A stretch of 64,000 nucleotides of DNA, taken from the NCBI GenBank assembly GCA_003508835.1, contig PUFA01000070.1:3844001-3908000 (forward strand). The letters are read 5' to 3'. The notes beneath the pieces were generated by a model. That model worked only from the letters and a program-made list of their open reading frames with translations, was not told where the DNA came from and ran no database searches. Source of the stretch: Eonycteris spelaea (lineage: Eukaryota > Chordata > Mammalia > Chiroptera > Pteropodidae). This document shows positions 24,416 to 38,058 of this stretch, in pieces. The position numbers and the translations under genes were made by a program. Positions within the stretch are counted from its first letter, which is position 1. Every line of letters begins with the position of its first letter.

Positions 24416-27400
24416 AAACATGTCTGCTCTTTGCTCCAGATAGAGGGAGACACTGTGCTCCAAGGATGCTTACGAGTTTACAAACATCCTTGAAAAACAG
24501 TCTGGAACTAAGGTCATTCGGTGCCTCGCTCTTCAGACCTGAAGAAACATGAGAACCCCTTAGAAAATTGTCTCCTAATATACCACAAACTTATAGGTGA
24601 GAAGTGAGTTTGCTTTTATGTGGCAGAAGAGTAGATATGAAAGGAGAAGGTAGAAAGAAGTAGCTTGACCTGCTAAAGTCACCTTCACAGAGATTCATCT
24701 TTGGGAAAGAGTTCATACAGAAGTTGCGGGTCTAAAATCAATTAAAATGGTCCTATTCTCATACCTCTGGAAATATGAACATACCCCAGATACTAGAACC
24801 TTAATCTGAAGATCACTGTTATAAGAGACCTGGATATGCATATGGGTTGCAAGTGGCCACATCCAGTACATCTTTGGCCTTTTCTTGGTGTTATGCCTCC
24901 TTCCATTTTTTTGAACTTTGAGAGAGGTCCTTGCTAACAGTTGCAGTCAGGCTGAGCAATGACATCAGGTAATTAAAAGAAGGGCCTCTGCCTTTGCTTG
25001 GGTAGAAGCGGAATAGCAGTAGCTGGAGGAAGACTGAATCCAAGAATTGCAAGGGGTCCCTCTGCATAGGGAGCATGGATTGCTGAGACAACAGACCTGT
25101 GGCTGATGCAGCAGACAACTGGGGTGACATCCTGATTTCCAGAAAGAGTGAGGAGAGGAATTTGTCAAGACCCTGGAATTCTTGAAGTTCAGCAGGATGG
25201 GGGAGTTGGAGTTCTCTTAAAATGGATGTTAATAAATACATGTGACCTCATTTTACACTCCCCTTGGCAAGGTATAGATATGCCAACTAAACGTTTTGAC
25301 CAGATATATGGCTAACCTAATGTGGAATCATACAATACCACAGTAAGTCATTAATGAAGACACAATGACTTATTTGCATAATTTTTTCAACTATGCTTTT
25401 CAATAACAAGTCCAGTTCCTGAGAGATGTATTTGTAATCATCTAGCTTAGCAAGGACAGTTGTCCTTGGAAACCTTGAGGTGATTCTTTACGTATTTTTT
25501 AAATGTTATTTTTAGTTTTAAAGCAGCACACATTTCCAGCAGCAATAACGTTTCATTTTATCGAGGTTGAACCTCTACAGTCTTGCTTACTTTTTAAAGA
25601 GATAGATGATATTAAGGAAAGAAAGAGAAGTTTCTTGTGTGTCCTCAGGGAAATAACTTCCAATGAACTGGGGCCTATAGCAAGCAGCTAAAGAGATACC
25701 TAGCTTCAAAAAAATTATATAGATTTGTCAGACTTCAACTACCTACCTACTAGTGAGAACTGTAACAATATTGAAAAATTGTCAACCATTTAGCAACCAA
25801 TAATAAAATTCTCTTTGAGCAAAGCTTTAAATGTTTGGAATACTTTGGAGAAGGTACTTGGAACAGAATTGGTCTGCTTACTTACAGGGTTTTCCTTTTG
25901 CTTCTCTGGAGGAAGACTTGGGGTGGGTGGGGAAGGGAGAGAAGAGATCCACTGATAGAGGAGCTAAGAGACTGTGCCTTGCTTAATAGAATTAAATAAA
26001 CCTTTGTGTTTATGGCAAAGCAGGAGAAAAATGCCTAAGGAGAGGTCTTTTAGGATATTAGTTGAGAGCTTTCAGTGTAAACCTTTCCTGTCTTCCTTGT
26101 GAAACCTTACTAACTTCTCGAGTAGGTTTTGTGAGGGGTTAGGGAGGAGGAGGACTTCAAACAAGGGGAAAAGACAGTTGACAGCTAAGTTATGTGTTAT
26201 TGAGAACAATATTTTCTTTCTTCTTCTTTCTGTTCCTTAAGTTATATGAAGAGAGGAACCGTATCATGTCCTTTCATGATCAACAAAGATTTCTTTAATT
26301 ATACATCTATTCGATCAGGGCTTGCTGACTCATCAGATGGTGATGGTGATCATCCATATACTGATTATGTAGGAAGGTGATAATGGAAAGGAAGGCTAAA
26401 TGTAATCAATCTTCTATTATTTTCTAGCTTTATTTAGGTGTATTTGACAAATAGATATATGTTTATTAGCTTACTGTGAAAATCACTTAGAATATAGTAC
26501 CTAATAAAAATAATTTTAATGGGGAAAACCCCTATTTTCCAAGCTTTTATTTTCCTCTTTCATTCTGTGGGGGTAACTTTTGAGTTTTCTAATACCTCTG
26601 CCTATTCTGTTTGTTACCACTTGATATACATCATATTGAAAGCATCCTTTGTCTTAATTATCTAGAGTTAAATATTTAGTGAGCATCAAAAATGCACTAT
26701 ATTAGACAACGCTATAGTTTCCTAATGACTTTGGTATTGTTTTATTTTGCTTTTGGAGCTGGTAGGTTTCTGTTAAAATTTTTTTGGACCTCTTTGGGGT
26801 CTGACCTCTCTAGAGAGGCTCTATCAAAAGCAGCATAATTGCAAAATCTTTCATTTGGCAGTAAAAAGATTGGGAATGAGAGTAACTTGAAATTTGCCAG
26901 TAGAGGGCAATACTAAAGCAAAACATAGCTCCTGAGCGGTGGCTCATTTCTGTCCTGGCAGACTTCTCTGGACAGTGTAAAGCTGAGCAGTGCGGAAGTT
27001 ATAAAAATGACCATTTTTAGTGAAAATTTGGGGCTTTAATGACTGCTCTTGTAGAGACAGGTATTCAGGCAAGATTTCGTTCAAGAGATGAGTCAGAAAC
27101 TACTGTCATCTGCACTGAATTTTGACCAAGAAATTCCAAACTCTTTCCTCATCTGGTGAGTGTGCGGTGAGCTTCTCCTGACTCAGAACCATTCACAAAT
27201 GACTGTAATCTGACTGCTGTTTTGTTACTGAGAACTTTTTGGTTTGTTCTGAGACTCATGCCCGCTCTCAAAAATGATCAGACAAAGAGAGGTTACCTCT
27301 CTGGAGTGTTTAGAAGGATGAATTGAGAGTACTCCTTAACATCCTTGGAGGGGAAAAGGGGGTCACATACCCTCTGTGTTTGTATTGAAAGTACGTACTT

Positions 27401-27639
27401 CCAGAAAAATGTTTATGACCACAAACAAAATTTGCTTTCATAATTTCAAGGGTTCATGGAAACCGCTGTGGGTCCATGTGCCTCCAGGATAAAAATCTCT
27501 GTTGGGGAAAAGATCTTGCTGAAGTCCAAATAGGCTATTCAGGAGATGCAGTAACTCTTGAAGGTTAGTACCACACCATAAATCAATACTGAGTGTTTTT
27601 ACCTCGTGTGCTGTAGGCAGCTCAGCACTTTCCTTGCTC

Positions 27640-28130
27640 TACTTGGCTGCTCTGATGTTTTCTTAGGATGGCTCCTGTTCCAGAGACCCTCACTTAAAAC
27701 TTCACAGTCACCTTTGATTCTTCTCTCTGTCATACTCAGTGTTCAATCTTTGGAGCCCTCTCCTATTCAGCTCCTTCTTTCATTGTCCTTGTCACTTTGT
27801 TTATTAGTCAAGACTGGATTAGAAATTTAGTTTCTCCTGTTTCTTTGTATTCTGGTCCATTCTTCTTACCTTTATCAGGAAATTATTTTAAAATCCTGAT
27901 TTGATTGGGTTTCTCTTGGTCTGATCCTGCCCCCCTTTTACAAACCTCTGATTAAGTGGCTCCTCAGAATCTGCTGAAAAACATTCAGTTCTGTTAATCA
28001 AGTTGACCTTTTTTTCTCTTCCATTGTTTCCTCACATTTCAGTCAAAATGGAATACTTGCCCTACTCCGTATTTTCTCATCTATTAGGCTATGCTCTGAG
28101 TTTTTGTTGTCCAGACTCCTTCTACTTTAA
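27640..28130 (+). repeat. Probable L2 fragment
   Basis: Pyrimidine-rich sequence with TCTGATCCTGCCCCCC, TACAAACCTCTGATTAAGTG and TGGCTCCTCAGAATCTGCTG resembling the L2 'cttccctgcttaaaaccctccagtggct' stretch. Heavily diverged. Confidence 0.4.
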
Positions 28131-28454
28131 GGGTCCTTAACAGTTTTCATTCAATGGAATTTATTTGGCAGTCTGTGAAGCTGATGGACACTTTCTCAGA
28201 ATGTTTTTAATGCATAAAATTATGTATACAGAATTACCAAGGAAACCAAATATGTTGAAATACCCATAAAAATATTTAAAATGTTTTACGGTGACCTAGG
28301 TACAATATGGCTGGCCTTCACCTAGTCTTCCAATCTCCCAAACTATTTGTGCTACTGGAAATGCTATGGTATTTCAAACCTCCCAGAAGGAATAAATGTC
28401 TTCTTTCACCCCTTAGCCTGTGAATCCTTATAGAGTTTTAGACATATTTTATAT

Positions 28455-28653
28455 AGTTGACTCCTGAACAACACAGGTTTGACTTGTGCAAATCCACTTA
28501 TATGAGATTTTTATTCCATTGACCCGCATAGTTCAAACCTGTATTGTTTGAGAGTCAACTCCTGGGTTGGGAATCCACGTATGCAGATGGCCAACTGTGG
28601 TTTTACCCCAGAGGTCAGTGCCCTTAACCCTGCACTGTTCAAAGATCAACTGA
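28455..28653. mobile_element. Non-autonomous Tigger-like DNA transposon
   Basis: Left end AGTTGACTCCTGAACAACAC and right end ACTGTTCAAAGATCAACTG form diverged terminal inverted repeats of the TcMar-Tigger type. An internal AGTTCAAACCTGTATTGTTT with AGAGTCAACT gives a second inverted copy. No transposase. Confidence 0.65.
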
Positions 28654-29984
28654 AATCTGTAGAAGGGAGGAGTGAGAAAGGGAGGAAAGGAAGAGGGAGA
28701 ACTCTTTAGAGAAATTTAGCAGCATAGAAACTAGTTACAGAAGCAAATACCTAGTTTTTCACTTAACACCCTTCCTGAGTGCCACACATTGGAATAGTCT
28801 TTATCCGAATTTTAAACATTATAACAAAGTAGGTTACATACTGGGCCCTCCAGCAAAATTTTACGAAGATGTTCATGCCATAGTATATGGACTCATCCAG
28901 GTCACTGGTAAGAATGCTGTATAGGTCGGAGCCCTGAGGGTGGGTCTGAATTCCCCACAAAGGCCTCAGTGTAGTGCTGTGGCATTATTGTTGAGGACTG
29001 GGAGGAGAGACACAGGACTAGGTAAATGCTGAGCTACTTATTAGGTAAGTGCTGGATTCTGATTTCATCCCTGTAGTTTTTAATTCTTCACATTCCTCCT
29101 TTTTCTTCCTCCCTCCCTTCTTTCCTGCCTCTTTCCATCTTCCCTTCCTTTCCTCTTTTTACTGCAATGACTAGGATAGCGCTTTTGTAAGTTGGAGGTA
29201 GATCTGCAGGGGCTAGAAAGGTTCCTTCCAAATTGAAAATTCTGAAACTCTATAAAACATCCATAAGAGATGTTTTCCCTTGCAATGAAGAAATTGTGTT
29301 TATGGTATTGTTGGTTCCTAAGCTTTGAATCTTATTTATTTGGCAGAGACTTTATCTTTGTTTAGAAGAAGCATGTTCTGAGAATTCAGTTCAAGTCTTC
29401 TGTCTCTACCTTGCTGTGCTTGTATGAATTGTGGGATCTGAGTTATCCTGTCACATTTAAGTGATGAATAAAAGGTGAAATAGTAATTATTAACAGTAAT
29501 GGCGATAAACATTTCTGTGTAGTACTTTTCAGTTCTACATAGCTTTGAGGAGACCAAATGTAGTTTTGTTAATATTAGTCATTCTGCATGTGTTATTCCT
29601 TATCTTGGGTCAGAGGGTTTCTCTTGGACAGTAAACTCTGTTCTAGGTGTGTGGAAGGGTTCATTTTAGTAGCCATTGAAATTTTTTCCCCTGTGAGGCA
29701 TTATCCTAAACTTTTTACTCATTTTTTGTGGATTACATCTGTTCTTTTGGTGCTAGCTCTACATCCATTTTTATTCTCATATATACATTTCAATAAATTT
29801 ATCCTCTATTGTGGCTTCATAGGAAACTACTATTACTAAATTCTTTCCTGGGGGAAAAATTGAAATTTTCTGAAGGCTTAGAACAGATCTAAGGATAAAA
29901 CCCTGATCTTTATAGTGGCTTCCTGCCAGGTAATTTGGCAGATACTTTGAACCCCTACTTCCCTAAGACGGTGGACTAACAATG

Positions 29985-30245
29985 GTAGCGAAACATTTAT
30001 TGAGTGCTTTATATGTATTAGACACTATGTGAAGCACTTTATAGATTTTTTTTTTTTTGGTAATTTTCCAACCATTACATATAGCAGGAAACTAATCAAT
30101 CCTGTTTTTCAGGTGGAGAAACTGAGGCAGAGAGTAGTTAAGTAATGTGCCCAAAGTTATATAGGTAATAATGTCACAAAGCAGGGACTGGAATCTGCCT
30201 TTATCTGACTCCAGATCCTACATTTCGTAATGCTACTTTATGCTG
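29985..30245 (+). repeat. MIR SINE
   Basis: Nearly full MIR: TTTATTGAGTGCTTTATATG, GACACTATGTGAAGCACTTT, a T tract, GGTGGAGAAACTGAGGCAGA, GTAATGTGCCCAAAGTTATA and GGGACTGGAATCTGCC. Confidence 0.82.
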
Positions 30246-30699
30246 TGAGGCACTCAGCGGTGAGAGAAGTACCACCTGCCTTGGAGACATTCACAATTTG
30301 AAGTCCTCAGCTCAGCTAGATGCAAACGCTCAGGTGAAGGTTGTCCCACAGACGCACCTCTCTCTTTGGTCATGTCCTGAATCTTCTAGACGAATTTGTA
30401 TAGCTCGGTGTGTATGAATAGACTGTGAGGATCAAGTGGATGGGTCTTAATATCTCTTTTCACCTAGTTGCTGGGCATATAGTCGGTGCTCGAGAACTGT
30501 GTTAAGTTGAAATCGTCTTTATTCTAATCCCAAACCAAATTTCCTTTACTATAATCCCCAACCAAAAACAAAGAATTATTTTCTATGTGTAGATTTACAG
30601 TGAAATTGTATTAAATTAATTAGAGAGCATAGTCTGTCTTACTACATGATTTGATGACCTAAGGATTTATTTTTTAGTAAATACTGCAGTTTGAGTGTT

Positions 30700-31110
30700 G
30701 TCAGTGGTGTGCAGCCCTGCCCTCTTCCCCAGTCTCATCTCATTTATTCTTGCCTGGCTCTCTTTAGAGCCCTGGGACAGTCCATACTATTCCCTGTGTC
30801 TCAAATGTTCTTCCATTGCCTCCACTCTGTCACCTCCTTTATCTCTTTGTCCTTCAGCCCTCATCTGAGTCATCACTTCCTCTGGAAGCCCTGGCTCTTT
30901 CTCTGCCCAACCTTGCTCCACTTCTTTTAGCCAAGGGCTCTTGGGTTTCTTTCCTTCAAAGCCCTGATCTCTATAGTGGATGGCCATTCATTCCTGAGCA
31001 ACTCCCTCCTGTTCTGTAAACTTCCTGAGGCCGGGTGCCATGCCAAGCATGTTTTTGCTAAGTGTTCTATTTCCGACCCTTAGCACAGTGGCTGGTAAGT
31101 AACATGCATG
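30700..31110 (+). repeat. L2 LINE 3' portion
   Basis: CAGTCCATACTATTCCCTGT, TCTTCCATTGCCTCCACTCT, GAGTCATCACTTCCTCTGGA and AAGCCCTGGCTC, then TAAACTTCCTGAGGCCGGG and CTTAGCACAGTGGCTGG, in L2 order. Confidence 0.68.
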
Positions 31111-31204
31111 AGTGTCAACATGCTCATAGTGTTTCCATCATCCCATACAGAATACTTCTCTCCTAGATATAGACATTTGCCATTTTCCTCAACTTTATGT
31201 GAAA

Positions 31205-31325
31205 TGTGAATGTAAGCTCCACAAGGGCAGGATTTGTTATCTGTTCACTTATGTACTTCAAGCATCTGGAAGAGTGTCTGCCAGGTAGCAGGTGCTCTGA
31301 AATATTTGTTAAAAGTAATAAAGGC
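31205..31325 (+). repeat. L2 3' tail
   Basis: AATGTAAGCTCCACAAGGGC, GTGTCTGCCAGGTAGCAGGT, then GCTCTGAAATATTTGTTAAA: a second L2-type tail 100 bp after the previous one, probably a separate insertion or a duplicated tail. Confidence 0.6.
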
Positions 31326-31919
31326 ATCTTGAGAAAACTATATTTTTATCTGTAATATTCAGTTGCACAGGCTCTGCAAACCCAGTTTCAAGACAAGTCC
31401 CCACCTTTTTCCCCCCAACTCCCCACCTTCTAACTAGATTGCACTTTCAAGTCTCTTGCTTTATTAACATTGATGTTGCCCACAGGTAGGTTATTGATAC
31501 ATATTTTATGAGAGCCCAGAGCTTGAAAAATCAAGGAAGTTTCCCAACAGTACACACCTAGCAAAAGTGTAGTTCAACTAGAGAGAGAGTAGGCTGGGGG
31601 TAGAATTGATTTCCCAGGGTACCTCTGCTTCCGAAAGCGTGCTAGAAATGGTTCATGAATACATAAGCAGTTAGCTTTTGAGCAAGTACCAAGCAAGAAT
31701 ATCGGCTGGACAAATGTTTTTCTCTTAAAAATTCAATGACTTTTTTGACAGAACAAGCATTTTTTAGAAACCATTTTTGTGTTGTAAGTAGTAGTTTATG
31801 CATATATAAATAAGAACACTGTCACATACCTAAATCTTGCCCTCGTTATTTTACAAAAGTATCATTCTTCACTCTCAGTGTCCTTGCAGTTCAGCTTATC
31901 AGTGGCCTCACTGAATAAA

Positions 31920-34900
31920 GAAGGCAGGAGCCCCAAGATGGCGGCAGCAGAAAAGGACACAGAACTTGCCCGCTCCCATGAGCAAACTCAAATATACCTG
32001 TATATGGAGAGCAGTTATTCCTATGAGGCAATTGAGGGCTGAATGAACAGCTTTTGAACAACAAACAAGAGAAAGAGGACTAGGGAAGGCTGAGAAGCTA
32101 TGGTAGCCCTCCAGGAGCTGCAGGAGGTCTCCTGGCCGGAGGAGCCAGTCAGCATCATTGATTATGTCCCTTTCCACTCCAGTAGCATGGATGGGACCTC
32201 TGTTTGGATGCTTTGACCTACCTGCAAGATCACCATGTATTTCCAGCTACATTCTTGGAGCTTTGCCTCCGAACAAAGGGATCAAGCAGGAACAACAGGG
32301 CATCACCACACCTCTGGTCCCTCCCTGCTCCAGCCCTGCAGGCCCCAGGTGCTGTAAGCGCCTGCTCAACTCCAACTGGCTTCTCAAACCTATCCAGCAC
32401 ATAAAACCTAAACAGAGGTTGCTTCTACATGGAATCAGTTCCTCTACAACAAACAAGAGAGAGGCTGGGGATTGCGGATATTCTCCAGGGTCAGAGATAC
32501 TGGTAAACACCATGTTTACATCCCTTTATACCCCCATAGGGTGAGTGAGGGCTCTAGGTGTCTGGCCTACCTGTAAGGTCACTGCAGCACGTTCTGGACA
32601 CGTCACCTAAAGCCATCTCAGATCCAAACTAAGGAAGCAGGTATGATCACAGGGCATTATATTACATGCACCTGGCCTCCCCACCTGGAGCCACTCTGGC
32701 TTGGTAGGCCTGTGGTGTGGATGCCTTAGGCGCTTGCTCAGCTCCTACTGGCCTGCCCAAACCACCTAGCACACACAGCCTACACAGAGGCGCTTCTACA
32801 TAAGGCCACATTTTCAAGACTAAGAGAGATAGCTATTTTGTCTAATTCTTATAAACGAACATAGCAAATCAGACAAAATGAAAAACAAAAGAATATCTCT
32901 CTTAAATGAAGGTACGAGAAAAATCCCCAGGGTAAAACCCTAAGGTAATAAAGACAAGTAATTTCCCTGATAAAGAATTCAAAGAAACAGTCATAAGGAT
33001 GCTCATCAAACTGGGGAGTGGAATAGAGGAACTTAGGGAGAACTTCAACAAAGAGTTAGAAAGTATAATAAAGAACCAAGCAGATCTTAACACAATAACT
33101 GAAATGAATTATACATTAGAAGGAATCAATAGCAGACCAGCTATTACAGAAGAATGGATCAGTGACCTGAAAGACAGATTAGTGGAAATTAACCAATCAA
33201 AACAGAAAAAAAAAGAGAGAGAGAATTTTAAAAAGTAAGGGTAGTCTAAGAGACCTCTGAGATGACATTGAGCACTCAAACATTGGCATTATAGGGATCC
33301 CAGAAGAAGAAGAAAGAGAAAAGGCACAGAAACTTTATACAAAGAAATAATGGCTGGAAACTTTCCTAACCTGGGAAAGGAAACCAGCCAGCCAGGTCCA
33401 GGAAGCACAGAGTTCCAAACAGGATGAACCCTAAGAGACTGACACCAAGATATATTGTAATTAAAATGGCAAAACTTAAAGAGGCAACCTTGAAGGAAGC
33501 AAGAGAAAAACATACAAAGAGGTTACATACAAAGGAAAACCTCATAAGGCTTGTCAGCTGATTTCTCAGCAACATTTTGGCCAAAAGGGAATAATGGTAG
33601 GACATCTTTAGAATGCTGAAAAAAAGGAACCTACATTCTAAAGTAATTTATCCAGCAAAATTATCATTCAAATTTGAAGGATAAATAGTTTTCTGGACAA
33701 GCAAAAATTAAAGGAGTTCATTCTTAAACCAACTTTACAAGAAATGTAAAAGAGTTTTCTTTAAGCAGAATAGGAAAAGCCATAACCAGAAATAAGAAAA
33801 TATGAGAAAAGAAAAAATTGCACAGGTAAACACAAATATTTAATCAACATAGCAAATCAGACATTTAAAAAGCTACTATGCAGGTCAAAAGAAAAAAGTA
33901 TCAAACTCAACTTCAACTACAATAAGTAGTTAGGAGATACACAACTCAAACAAATCAAAAACATGATGTCAGTAACAAAGTATGGAGGGGAGGGTAAAAA
34001 TGTAGTTCTTAAGGAAAACATTCAAACTGAAATACCTATCAGTTAAAAATAGACTGCTATAGATATAGAATGATATACATAAACATCATAGTAACCACAA
34101 ACAAAACCTACAAAAGATATTCAAAGAATAAAGAGAAAGTAACCCAAACAAAACATTAAAGAAAGCCAGTAAACCACAAGAGAAGACATCCATAGAAGAA
34201 GAAAAGAACAGAGGAGAACTATAGAAACAACCAAAAAAACAATTAACGAAATTGTTTTTCAATAATTTAAATGTACATGGACTAAATGCTTCAATAAAAA
34301 GACATAAGGTAGCTGAATAAATTTAAAAAATTTAGAAAACATGACCATCTATATGCTACTTACAAGAGACTCATTTCAAATTGAAAGACAATATAGACCG
34401 AAAGTGAAGGAATGGAAAAAAATATTCCATGCCAATAGAAATTAAAAGAAAGCTGGGATAGCAATACACACATCTGACAAAATAGTCTTTAAAACAAACA
34501 AACAAAAATGTAAAAAAGACAAAGAAGGACACTATATAATTATAAAAGAGGTTTATACAAGCAGAGGATATAACAATCATATATATCTATATACCCAACA
34601 TAGGAACACCTAAATATATAAAGCAATTATATAAAAGGAGAAATCCACAGTGATACAATAATAGTAGAAAATTTTAATATCCTACTCACATCAATGGATA
34701 GATCATCTAGACAAACTTAAAAAGGAAATTATGGCCTTAAATATCACATTAGACCAGATTTACTTAATAAACATTTTTAGAACATTTTGTCCAAAAACTG
34801 CAGAATACAATTTTTTACAAGTGCACATGGAATATTCTCCAAGATAGATCACATATTAGGCCACAAAACAAGCCTCAATAAATTCAAGTAGATTGAAATC

Positions 34901-36490
34901 ATATTAAGCATCTCTTCCAACCACAATGGCATGAAACTAAGAATCAACTACAGGAAAAAAACCTGGAAAAACCACAGATATATGGAAACTAAACATTCTA
35001 CAAAACAAACAATGGGTCAAATGGAATTCAAACAGGAAATCAGAGATTATTTCAAAACAAATGAAAATGGAACAACAAATTCTAAAATGTATATGGAACA
35101 AAGGACCCTGAATAGCCAAAGAGATCTTGAGAAAGAACAAAGTGTAGAGGGGTAGAAATCACATTCCCTGATATCAAACTATTCTATACAAAACTACAAT
35201 AATCAAAATAGTATGGTACTGCCATAAAAAACCAGATGTATAGATCAATGGAACAGAACAGAGAGCCCAGAAAAAAATACTTATATGGTTGATTAATCTA
35301 TGACAAATGAGGCAAAGGTTATATAATGGAGGCAAGACAGTCTCTTTAACAAGTGGTGCTAGAAAACTGGACAGATATATGCAAAAAAAAAAAAAAAACG
35401 AACGAAAGAAAGAAATTGGATCACTTTCTTATACCATATATAAAAATAAACTCAAAATGAATTAAAGACTTAAATGTAAGACGTGAAACCACAAAACTCC
35501 TAGAAGAGACCATAGGTAGTCAAACTTTGACATCATTCTTAGCAACATGTTTTTGGAAATTTTCTCCTTGGGCAAGGACAACAAAAAATAAATGAATGGA
35601 ACTACATCAAACTGAAAGTTTTTGCATAGTGAAGAAAACCATTAACAACAGAAAAAGACAGCCTACTGAATGGGAGAAGATAATCGCCAAGGATACATAT
35701 GATAAAGGGTTAATAACCAAGATATATAAGGAACTCATACAAGTTAACACCCAAAACAAACAATCTGATTAAAAAATGGGCAGAAGACTTGAATAGACAT
35801 TTCTCTAAAGAGGACATATAGATGGCCAATATACATATGAAAAGATGCTCAACATTGCTAATCATCAGGGAAATGCAAATTAAAACCATAATAAGATATC
35901 ACCTGTCAGAAGGGCTATCATCGATAACTCAACAAATAACAAGTACTGGGGAGGAGGTGGAGAAAAGGGAACCCTTGTGCACTGTGGGTGGGATTATAAA
36001 TTGGTGGAGCTACTATGGGAAACAATATTGAGTTCCTCAAAAACTAAAAAATAGAGCTTCCATACAATCCAGCAATTTCACTTCTGAGTATTTATCTGAA
36101 GAAAACGAAAACACTAATTCAAAAAGATATAGGAAACTCTATGTTCATTGCAGTATTAACTAGTAATAGGCAAGATACAGAAGCAACCTAGATGTCCATC
36201 AATAGACAAATGGATAAAGAAGATGTGGTACATATATACAATGGACTATTATTGGCAATAAAAAAGAATAAAATCTTTCCTATTGTGACTTAGAAGGTAT
36301 TAGGTTAAGTGAAATAAGTCAGACAGATAAAGAGAAATACCATATGATTTCACTTATATGTGGAATTTAAAAGAACAAAACAAATAAATGAACAAAACAA
36401 AACAGAAGCAGACCCATAGATGTAGACAACAAACTGAAGGTTGCTAAAGGAGAGTAGGGTAGGAGGATGGGGAAAAAAAAGTTAGGGGCA
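31920..36490 (+). mobile_element. L1 LINE with 5' UTR, ORF1, and ORF2 carrying a large deletion
   Basis: The 5' end carries GGAGCCCCAAGATGGCGGCA, the typical L1 start. A 5' UTR with two related units of about 370 bp follows (32,155-32,815), then ORF1 remnants (about 32,870-33,770; coiled-coil-like LIKLGSGIEELRENFNKELE at 33,002). The ORF2 endonuclease part (about 34,250-35,065; GGCCACAAAACAAGCCTCAA) follows. At about 35,070-35,090 the sequence jumps from the endonuclease region straight to the late ORF2 region (GGACCCTGAATAGCCAAAGA), so the reverse-transcriptase core is missing. It ends with ORF2 tail and 3' UTR (CCATATGATTTCACTTATAT). No intact ORF; not active. The exact 3' limit and any target-site duplication are unclear. 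Confidence 0.88.
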
Positions 36491-36760
36491 AGATAAAAAG
36501 AGACAAATAGTACACAGTGGAAGGAAGCAAAAAACATAAAACAAAACCCCCAAATATTAAGCCATTCAATTCTTGTAACAATCCTAATCCCTATATCACA
36601 GATGAGGAAAATGGGGAACAGAACATCTCTCTCTACATAGCAGAGTTAGGATATAAACCTGTGCAGCCGGAATGCAACAGCCAGGCTCTTACCCGTTGTG
36701 CTTACTGTCTCTTCCCATTGTGCCAGAGGTTTTCAATCATAGCTATGTTCTAGAATCATG

Positions 36761-36802
36761 AAAGAAAAAGAGAGAGAGAAGAGAAGAGAAGAGAGAGAGA
36801 GA

Positions 36803-36864
<62 letters not shown>

Positions 36865-36866
36865 AA
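36761..36866. repeat. GA microsatellite
   Basis: Long GA/AG tract with a few AAGA interruptions, beginning about 270 bp after the L1 end. Confidence 0.98.
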
Positions 36867-37465
36867 CAGGAAGCACAGCATGACACACAGGGCCACATGA
36901 GGAAGCAAGGCATTGTGAGGGTCTGGTTGTCATATATTATCACACTTCTGGAAAATTAGAAAACAAATGACTTCAAATTTAGTAGTGACGTGTGGGAGTG
37001 ACAATTATTATACACTTCTTGAAACTGTCTCATCCCCAGAAAAAACATATTTGGTTTTAGGGAATCACATTGGAGAGATGAAACACATTGGAAAACTAGA
37101 AATGGTCAACGTGATTGAAAAACAGCTTTTTCAGTATTGTTGTGCACTCCTAATGGCTTCCCTTGGTCCCCCAATCAGGGAGCCTGTCCTTAGATGAATG
37201 CTGTTCAGCTGGTTACTATGGCAATGATGGAGTACTAGTTGTCATGGTGATGAAATGGAAATTTGGGGGACCAGTTTCCTTAAAGGAGGTGCATTCACTA
37301 AGACCTATTTTTCCTTCTTTCCTTAAAACTTGAACATATTGTACAGTACTTTTAAAAGGGGTCCATTTTCAAACTCTGTGCGTACAGTTCAGGATTTGTA
37401 TTATCTTCTCTTATTCTTAGATCACAAGGCTTAAGTCTTTTCAACTCTATGATGAAAAACAGGCA

Positions 37466-37498
37466 CCCCCCCCCCCACCACACACACACACACACACA
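37466..37498. repeat. (C)n(CA)n simple repeat
   Basis: Eleven C followed by about ten CA units. Confidence 0.95.
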
Positions 37499-37664
37499 GT
37501 CTTTTATGGCTCATATTAAAGAATGACACTGCAGAAGCTAGGTTTCTTTTTATCACCCAAAAAGGGTTTCTGCCAAAAGCCACTGGATCCCTCCAAAATT
37601 ATTCTGGTATGAAATGGAATAAAGTCAAAATAAATATAATGGGTTTTAAATGATAAATGAGACT

Positions 37665-38058
37665 TTTCCCCCAGCTTTATTGTGGTGTAATTGACAAATA
37701 AAAATTGTATGTATTTAAGGTATAAAATGTGATCATTTGATATGTGGATTCATTGTGAAATAATTACCAAAGTCAAACTAATTAACACATCCATCACCCC
37801 ATATAATTACTCCCCCTTTTTTGTGGTGAGAACATTTAAGATCTACCCTCTAAGGAATTTCGAGTGTGCAATATATAATTATTAACTATATCCACCATGC
37901 TGTACATTAGATCCCCAGGACTTATTCACCTTATAACTGAAAAATTTGTACCCTTTGACCAATATCTCCCTATTTCCTCCACCCCTTAGCCCCTGGCAAC
38001 CACCATTCTACTCTGCTTCTGTGAGTTCAACTTTTTTAGATTCCACATAATATAAAGG
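37665..38058 (-). mobile_element. L1 3' UTR, antisense
   Basis: AGCTTTATTGTGGTGTAATT, GACAAATAAAAATTGTATGT, TAATTAACACATCCATCACC and GCCCCTGGCAACCACCATTC are typical reverse-complement L1 3' UTR. 5'-truncated. Confidence 0.8.

Noticed and set aside
24891..25241. 116-codon minus-strand open frame in the intergenic region
   Set aside because: No recognisable domain, no splice context, Leu/Ser-rich composition and no sign of conservation. Length is within chance expectation for 64 kb.
32158..32544. 128-codon + strand frame
   Set aside because: Falls within the duplicated L1 5' UTR; not a host gene and not an L1 ORF.
36733..36943. Minus-strand frames made of Leu-Ser repeats
   Set aside because: Direct translation of the GA microsatellite.
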